Below, one piece after another: positions 59,517 to 64,000 of a DNA stretch of 64,000 bases. This stretch comes from G963663775 sp963664255. Its GTDB lineage: Bacteria > Bacillota > Clostridia > Oscillospirales > Butyricicoccaceae. Under the pieces are notes generated by a model, which was given only the letters and a program-made list of their open reading frames with translations, was not told where the DNA came from and ran no database searches. How positions within the stretch are numbered: position 1 is the first letter of the stretch; the number at the start of each line of letters is the position of its first letter. Both the position numbers and the translations under genes were made by a program. The stretch spans positions 310,001 through 374,000 of the forward strand of contig OY760938.1 in assembly GCA_963664255.1 (NCBI GenBank). The letters run 5' to 3'.

Positions 59517-60581
59517 TTATCCCCCTTCTGCACCGAGCATCAGCCGCAATGGCGCACCCGCATCCATAAAATGATATTCCTGCGGAGCGGTACACCCGCT
59601 TGCATAGAGCCAAAACTGTACCGCCCCATTCTCATGTGCGCCGCTTGCGCTGCTGGTACGATGGTCAGAGCACAGCAACAGACAATCTCCTGCTTGCAGG
59701 GATTGCCGCAACGGTATCAGCAGTTGTTTGTAAATCTTCTGCAAAAATTCTTGTTTCTGCGTGCTGTCCCGCCGATGTCCTGCCTCATCACAGCCATTGA
59801 CATGGATGCACACCAAATCCTGCCGCTGTGCCAGTGTCCGCGCCGCATACAGCTTTGCCTGCAAGTCGGTATCCACATCCGCCGTTGCCCCGGCAATATG
59901 CGGACATTCCATCCCAAGGGCGCATGCAATACCACGCACAATTTCCGCATGGCAAACCATGGCGGCACGAATGCCCATGCGTTTTTGCAGGGTTGAGAGC
60001 CTACTTGGCGCACTCTGTCCCCATGGCAGCAGCATCCATCCCGGCAAAGCCTGTGTACTGCGCCACGCAAAAGCTTCCAGCATTTTGCCCAACACACCGC
60101 CTGCCGGCAGGCACTGCGCTGCCGGCTCGCCAAAATGCTGGTGCGGCGGCAATGTTGTCAGCTCTGCCAATGCTTCCGCACCGTTTGGCACATGCAGCAG
60201 ACACCGATACCCACTCCGTGGATGCAGCGTCCATCCCTGCGGCAGGTCTGCAAGCAGCCGGGCAAACTGCGCCGTACAGTTGCCGTGTGCGGGTGCTTGC
60301 AGCCGTCCGTCCGCATCTACCGCACACAATGTGCCCCGTAAAACCGCATCCATTTCCTTCAATGGCATCCCCATTGCAAGTGCTTCCAACGCCGCGCGCC
60401 CCTGTGGAATCTCACCCTCTGGCACACCAAACAGTCGCAAGATACACCCCAAACTGTCCGCTGTCTGCCCTGTCGGCACAGTGCACACCGTACCCATAGC
60501 CTCCAAGCCACTGCGTGGGACACAAGGCAGGGCAGTTCCATCCTCTTCCATTCCATCGATACATAGCATGAATTTCGCCAT
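59517..60581 (-). CDS. alkaline-phosphatase-superfamily protein, archaeal-type phosphoglycerate mutase-like (ApgM-like)
   Basis: A 354-residue protein of the cofactor-independent phosphoglycerate mutase-like branch. Landmarks: CIDGMEEDG at the N-terminus, the presumed nucleophile Ser in TGQTADSLGC, IHVNGCDEAGHRRDS (metal ligands Asp and His) and LLCSDHRTSS with a later His (GAHENGAVQF). The order of motifs is as in ApgM. It is embedded between cobD and cobQ with two- and three-base gaps, so a cobalamin role is likely. Two steps without another gene in the window fit: alpha-ribazole phosphate hydrolysis, or making L-threonine phosphate for CobD. Which one is inference only. Confidence 0.75.
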   Translation of the reverse strand: MAKFMLCIDGMEEDGTALPCVPRSGLEAMGTVCTVPTGQTADSLGCILRLFGVPEGEIPQGRAALEALAMGMPLKEMDAVLRGTLCAVDADGRLQAPAHGNCTAQFARLLADLPQGWTLHPRSGYRCLLHVPNGAEALAELTTLPPHQHFGEPAAQCLPAGGVLGKMLEAFAWRSTQALPGWMLLPWGQSAPSRLSTLQKRMGIRAAMVCHAEIVRGIACALGMECPHIAGATADVDTDLQAKLYAARTLAQRQDLVCIHVNGCDEAGHRRDSTQKQEFLQKIYKQLLIPLRQSLQAGDCLLLCSDHRTSSASGAHENGAVQFWLYASGCTAPQEYHFMDAGAPLRLMLGAEGG

Positions 60582-60584
60582 TTC

Positions 60585-61646
60585 TTATATCCTATTACCG
60601 TTGATTTCATCAATCTTAGCGAGCAAAATCTGACTTTCCACCTGCGTACGCACCGCAATACGATAATACCCCTTTGTAAGTCCACGATAATTGGAGCAAT
60701 CCCGTATCAGCACGCCGTGCGCCGCCAGTTTTTCATGCAGCGCAGTATCTGCTGTACGAAACAGCAAAAAATTGACCTCGCTTTGGAATACCGTAAACCC
60801 TTTGTCCTGCATCGCTTTCTGTAAAAAAGCCCGTTCCTGTGCAATTTTTTGCGCCGTTTCCTGCGCAAACACCCGTTCGTCTGACGCCGCAACACCGCAT
60901 GCCTGTGCAATGACCGACACATTCCACGGCTGTCCCGCACGATATAGCTGCTGCAGCAGTTCCAAATTCGCCGTCATGCAGTATCCCAGCCGCACCCCTG
61001 GCACGGCATACATTTTTGTGAAGGCACGCAGCAAAATCAGTTGCGGATGCTCTGCAAGCAGGCTTTTTAGGGTATGCTGCGATGCATCCACCAAAAAATC
61101 ATGAAAGCACTCATCCACCAGCAGCCAGATATGATTCGCACTGCACATATATACAATTTCCCGCAGCAATGCAGGTTCGATGGTCCTGCCGGTTGGGTTG
61201 TTGGGACTACAGAGGTATACTGCATCCAAATCCGGTGTCAGCTCGTCCAAAATCCGCTCTGTCACCACAAAATCCTCCTCTGCGCGCAGCATATAAAATC
61301 GCAAATCACTGCCCCGCAAGGTCTGCTCATATTCTGCAAAGGTTGGTGCCGTAAGCAGTGCTGTTTTCGGGTGCAGTACGCGTGCCAAGCGGTCGAGTAC
61401 ATCTGCCGCACCGTTTCCGCAGAACAGCCAATTCTGTGGCACACATTCTGCCTGTCCAATGGCACGCCGCAGATGGCGGCAAAGCGGGTCGGGGTAACGG
61501 TCGCAGCATTCCACTGCCTCATGCATCGCTCTACGCACGCTTTGCGGGCATCCATAGGGATTGATATTCGCTGACAGGTCAAGCGGAAGTGTCCCGCCAT
61601 GCTGTGCGGCATAGGTATACACATCCCCGCCATGGATAAGCTTCAT
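60585..61646 (-). CDS. cobD: threonine-phosphate decarboxylase CobD
   Basis: A 353-residue PLP enzyme of the histidinol-phosphate aminotransferase fold: HGGDVYTYAAQHG and DLSANINPYGCP at the N-terminus (typical of CobD), CSPNNPTGR, LLVDECFHDF, and the PLP Lys in RAFTKMYAVPGVRLGY. Makes (R)-1-amino-2-propanol phosphate for the nucleotide loop. ATG 61646 follows GAGGAGG; the 31-codon extension upstream lies under cbiB. Confidence 0.93.
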   Translation of the reverse strand: MKLIHGGDVYTYAAQHGGTLPLDLSANINPYGCPQSVRRAMHEAVECCDRYPDPLCRHLRRAIGQAECVPQNWLFCGNGAADVLDRLARVLHPKTALLTAPTFAEYEQTLRGSDLRFYMLRAEEDFVVTERILDELTPDLDAVYLCSPNNPTGRTIEPALLREIVYMCSANHIWLLVDECFHDFLVDASQHTLKSLLAEHPQLILLRAFTKMYAVPGVRLGYCMTANLELLQQLYRAGQPWNVSVIAQACGVAASDERVFAQETAQKIAQERAFLQKAMQDKGFTVFQSEVNFLLFRTADTALHEKLAAHGVLIRDCSNYRGLTKGYYRIAVRTQVESQILLAKIDEINGNRI

Positions 61647-61657
61647 CGTGCACCTCC

Positions 61658-62620
61658 TCATTTCCACATGAAAATCACCGTAAAAATCACTGCCAACAGC
61701 ACCAACGCGATGACAGAACCCGCCGTCATCAAGCGGCACGCCTGCGTAATATCCTGCGGCGCAATGGGTCTGGTTGCATCGCCAATCGTTGGCTTTTCAT
61801 ATCGTTTGCCAAAATAAAAGGCTGTACCGGCCAACTGTACCTGCAATGCCCCTGCGCAAACGGATTCGGTCTGCGCAGAATTTGGGCTGGCATGGTTGCG
61901 GCGGTCACGCCGCCAGATGCGGAAGGCACCACGCATATCCATACCAACGATGCCTGCACCCGCTATCATGCACAACGCCGACAACCGTGCTGGAATCCAG
62001 TTAAACACATCGTCCATTTTTGCCGCAAATCTGCCGAAATACAAGTATTTTTCGTTCTTATATCCCACCATGGAATCCATCGTGTTGACCGCTTTATAGA
62101 GAAATCCCAGCGGTGCACCGCCCAGCATCAAAAACAGCATCGGCGCAATCACGCCGTCAGACGTATTTTCCGCCACCGTTTCCACTGCCGCTTTGGTCAC
62201 ACCTTCGGCGGTCAAAGCTTCGGTATCCCGTCCCACAATATAACCGACACAGGTGCGCGCGCCGTCCAAATCCTTCACCATCAATCGTTCATAGACCTGC
62301 ATCGCCGCTTCCCGCAGAGAATGCCGCGCAAAGATTTGGCAGCACATCACCGTTTCCAACGCAACGCGAAGCCACGGATGCACCATGCCTGCAAGATAGA
62401 GCAGTACAAACGGCACCGCAAAGGATACGGCACACACCAGAAACCACAACAGCATCCCCGCAAAGACTTCTCCACGCGGTGTTTTTGGGAAGATACGCCG
62501 CAGAAATCGCTCGCTTTTGGAAATCAAACTGCCAATGGCGCAAATCGGATGCCACCACCCCTGCGGGTCACCAATCATTGCATCCAATACAAATCCCAGA
62601 CAAACCGCCGCAATCGTCAT
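61658..62620 (-). CDS. cbiB: adenosylcobinamide-phosphate synthase CbiB
   Basis: A 320-residue membrane protein with about five hydrophobic segments and CbiB hallmarks: DAMIGDPQGWWHPICAIGSL near the start, GRDTEALTAEGVTKAAVET, ENTSDGVIAPMLFLMLGGAP and NTMDSMVGYKNEKY. Joins cobyrate and aminopropanol phosphate. ATG 62620 follows AAGGGAG and overlaps the upstream mini-cobU stop by four bases. Confidence 0.94.
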   Translation of the reverse strand: MTIAAVCLGFVLDAMIGDPQGWWHPICAIGSLISKSERFLRRIFPKTPRGEVFAGMLLWFLVCAVSFAVPFVLLYLAGMVHPWLRVALETVMCCQIFARHSLREAAMQVYERLMVKDLDGARTCVGYIVGRDTEALTAEGVTKAAVETVAENTSDGVIAPMLFLMLGGAPLGFLYKAVNTMDSMVGYKNEKYLYFGRFAAKMDDVFNWIPARLSALCMIAGAGIVGMDMRGAFRIWRRDRRNHASPNSAQTESVCAGALQVQLAGTAFYFGKRYEKPTIGDATRPIAPQDITQACRLMTAGSVIALVLLAVIFTVIFMWK

Positions 62621-62949
62621 GGCAGTTCTCCCTTCAACACTTGGGGCAGTCCCGCTGTCACTCGCACAACAAGGTCTGCCTCTGCCGCAATCGCACAGCA
62701 CAGACGACCGACCGCTTCCCGCCAGTCCCGTTCAAAACGGTCCATCGGCACAATGCCGCATCCAACCGCATCACAAGTGATGATATACCCCCGCAGGGTT
62801 GGCAACAGCTCCATTGGGTCACTGCCCTGCTCCATGGTTTCTTGGACGAGCAGGTGTAAATTTTCACGTATTGGCGCATTTTCGCCGTATATGCGGCGCA
62901 CCAGTGCCCGTTTCCCCTGCGCAACGCCGCCGATATAGAGTGCTGTCAT
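62617..62949 (-). CDS. short CobU-like protein (reduced adenosylcobinamide kinase paralogue)
   Basis: A 110-residue protein that keeps the CobU start (MTALYIGGVAQGKRALV, a P-loop-like segment with Lys but Arg-Ala after it) and the CobU end (AVGCGIVPMDRFERDWREAVG, ADLVVRVTAGLPQVLKG) but lacks the central 60-70 residues, including the region that carries the guanylylated His in CobU. Coupled by four-base overlaps to cobS upstream and cbiB downstream, with no frameshift. It is therefore a maintained small gene, not a fresh deletion. A separate larger CobU lies at the right edge. Activity uncertain. Confidence 0.75.
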   Translation of the reverse strand: MTALYIGGVAQGKRALVRRIYGENAPIRENLHLLVQETMEQGSDPMELLPTLRGYIITCDAVGCGIVPMDRFERDWREAVGRLCCAIAAEADLVVRVTAGLPQVLKGELP

Positions 62950-63728
62950 GCCATTCCCCTCAAAATCAGTCCGCCCACTGTGCAGACTGCCAAAATGCCT
63001 GTTTCCATCAGTGTGATTGCAAATCCTATCAAATCGCCTGTAATACCGCCGAATGTTTTCCTGCAAAACCGTCGATACAGCGGCACAAAAACTGCAAGAC
63101 CGACTACAAGCACCCCTGCACACGGCAGACTGTATGCCGCTATGCCTGCCAGACATAAAATGCCCTGCACCGACAACAAAATGCGTACCCGCACACGACT
63201 GCTATTTTCTGCGAACAAATGCGCAAGGCCTGTATCCTTTGCGCAAGGCAGCCAAACAATCAGACTGCCGCCGACCGACCGTGCCAACACAAAGCCAATC
63301 GCAAGCACAGAAACGAGCGCAGGCACTTGCCGCAGCTGACAAAACAGCCCAAATTGCAGCAGCACTAGCGCCACAAAATACATCATGCCGAATGCACCAA
63401 TATGCGGGTCTTTTAAGATTTCCAGCCGCTTTTTACGGTCACCATAGGAGCACAGCGCATCACAGGTATCGGTAAAGCCATCCAGATGGAAGCCGCCTGT
63501 CACAACCATCGGCAGCAGTGCCGCGACTGTGCCATACAGTACGGTTTCCAGTTTCCATATCTGCGCAAGCCACAGCCAGCCCCATTCCAGCGCTCCCACT
63601 GCGATGCCGATGAACGGCATAAACCCGACTGCATACCGCATCGTTTCGCGCGTCCATTCTACCCGTGGCACAGGGATTTTGGAATAGAGCGAAAACGCCA
63701 CGCACAGGCTTTGTAAAATCGCTTTCAC
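62946..63728 (-). CDS. cobS: adenosylcobinamide-GDP ribazoletransferase (cobalamin synthase)
   Basis: A 260-residue membrane protein with about six or seven helices and the CobS signature GGFHLDGFTDTCDALCSYGDRK (start GGFHLDGFTDTCDAL) near residue 78, DPHIGAFG, and FGGITGDLIGFAI at the C-terminus. Joins AdoCbi-GDP with alpha-ribazole (phosphate). Its ATG overlaps the cobU stop by four bases. Confidence 0.95.
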   Translation of the reverse strand: MKAILQSLCVAFSLYSKIPVPRVEWTRETMRYAVGFMPFIGIAVGALEWGWLWLAQIWKLETVLYGTVAALLPMVVTGGFHLDGFTDTCDALCSYGDRKKRLEILKDPHIGAFGMMYFVALVLLQFGLFCQLRQVPALVSVLAIGFVLARSVGGSLIVWLPCAKDTGLAHLFAENSSRVRVRILLSVQGILCLAGIAAYSLPCAGVLVVGLAVFVPLYRRFCRKTFGGITGDLIGFAITLMETGILAVCTVGGLILRGMA

Positions 63729-64000
63729 AGTTCATTTTCTCCCTTCAGCGGCAGTAAAATTCCGCATACAGATTCTGCCACAACATCCGCAGCACGTGCC
63801 AATTCTGTATGGAGTGCCCCCAATGTATGGATATAGCGCATGGTGTCCGCATCATAGGACAATCCATCGGCAAACACTTCATTGCTGACAAGAACCAGTG
63901 TTTCACAGCATTTTCGCAGCTGCGTGACGCCCTCTAAAATGCTCTGGAACGCGTGTTCTCCTGCCCCTTCGGGTGCATACAGCTCGTTCGCCAATAGATT
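63725..64000 (-). CDS. cobU: adenosylcobinamide kinase/guanylyltransferase CobU, C-terminal part (start beyond right edge)
   Basis: The minus-strand frame is open to base 64000 (Asn, Leu, then LANELYAPEGAGEHAF). The visible 91 residues hold the C-terminal CobU half: LVLVSNEVFADGLSYDADT and the helix ending AADVVAESVCGILLPLKGE. This is the full-size CobU type, with the central region missing in the mini-paralogue two genes downstream. A TTG at 63994 could pose as a start, but the fold needs the upstream P-loop, so the gene certainly continues past the window. Confidence 0.85.
   Translation of the reverse strand, partial: NLLANELYAPEGAGEHAFQSILEGVTQLRKCCETLVLVSNEVFADGLSYDADTMRYIHTLGALHTELARAADVVAESVCGILLPLKGENEL

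Overview
The window reads as a contiguous piece of a Gram-positive, endospore-forming anaerobe of the class Clostridia, most likely an Oscillospiraceae/Ruminococcaceae-type gut bacterium. This is inference from gene content: a complete spoIIIAA-AH operon, a sigma-H-like factor, a Csp/SleC germination cassette, Rex, anaerobic corrinoid genes (cbiK, cbiC, cbiMNQO) and a glmS ribozyme. Strong Shine-Dalgarno sequences (GGAGG/AGGAGG) occur at most starts. No rRNA, tRNA, CRISPR array or recognisable transposase was seen.

Layout. 0-2.2 kb: two-gene signalling unit (HD-GYP-REC protein and a 7-TM protein cut by the left edge). 2.4-7.2 kb: spoIIIA operon. 7.3-11.2 kb: rex, isocitrate dehydrogenase, aconitase. 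11.3-23.1 kb: housekeeping run tsaD-rimI-arginine phosphatase-polA, then miaA-mutL-mutS-miaB. 23.6-24.7 kb: membrane diguanylate cyclase. 24.8-29.7 kb: germination cassette, a catalytically complete Csp protease, a SleC-type cortex-lytic enzyme on the opposite strand, and a second Csp-like protease whose catalytic Ser is Ala. 29.9-34.2 kb: an unknown gene, an AlkD-like glycosylase and a large sensor with PAS, degenerate GGDEF and EAL domains. 34.4-34.9 kb: three tandem related micro-ORFs (28, 32 and 29 codons) with their own Shine-Dalgarno sites and terminator. 34.9-39.1 kb: a 202-bp repeat, a cyclase-family hydrolase, an iron alcohol dehydrogenase, RNase P RNA and murD. 39.2-42.2 kb: REC-GGDEF-EAL protein, a zinc-ribbon protein and a sigma-H-like factor with a perfect promoter abutting its ATG. 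42.3-48.1 kb: glmS with ribozyme, glmM, ruvB-ruvA-ruvC. 48.4-50.0 kb: rhodanese lipoprotein and a DUF2325-DUF3793 pair under a dyad-rich promoter.

50.1-64 kb is corrinoid territory. A cobalamin riboswitch precedes cbiQ-cbiO-cbiM-cbiN (cobalt uptake). Around it lie three decayed genes (a URO-D-type methyltransferase, a CobW-type GTPase, a PocR/AraC-type regulator), the last two separated by the second copy of the 202-bp repeat. From 56.1 kb to the right edge a tight operon (cobU-cobS-mini-cobU-cbiB-cobD-ApgM-like-cobQ-cobO-cbiC-cbiK) covers the late, nucleotide-loop part of adenosylcobalamin synthesis plus cobalt insertion and precorrin-8 isomerisation.

The signals least explained by standard annotation are the tandem micro-ORF operon, the paired 202-bp structured repeat with terminal inverted repeats, the Ser-to-Ala Csp pseudoprotease beside SleC, and the near-leaderless promoter of the sigma-H-like gene.
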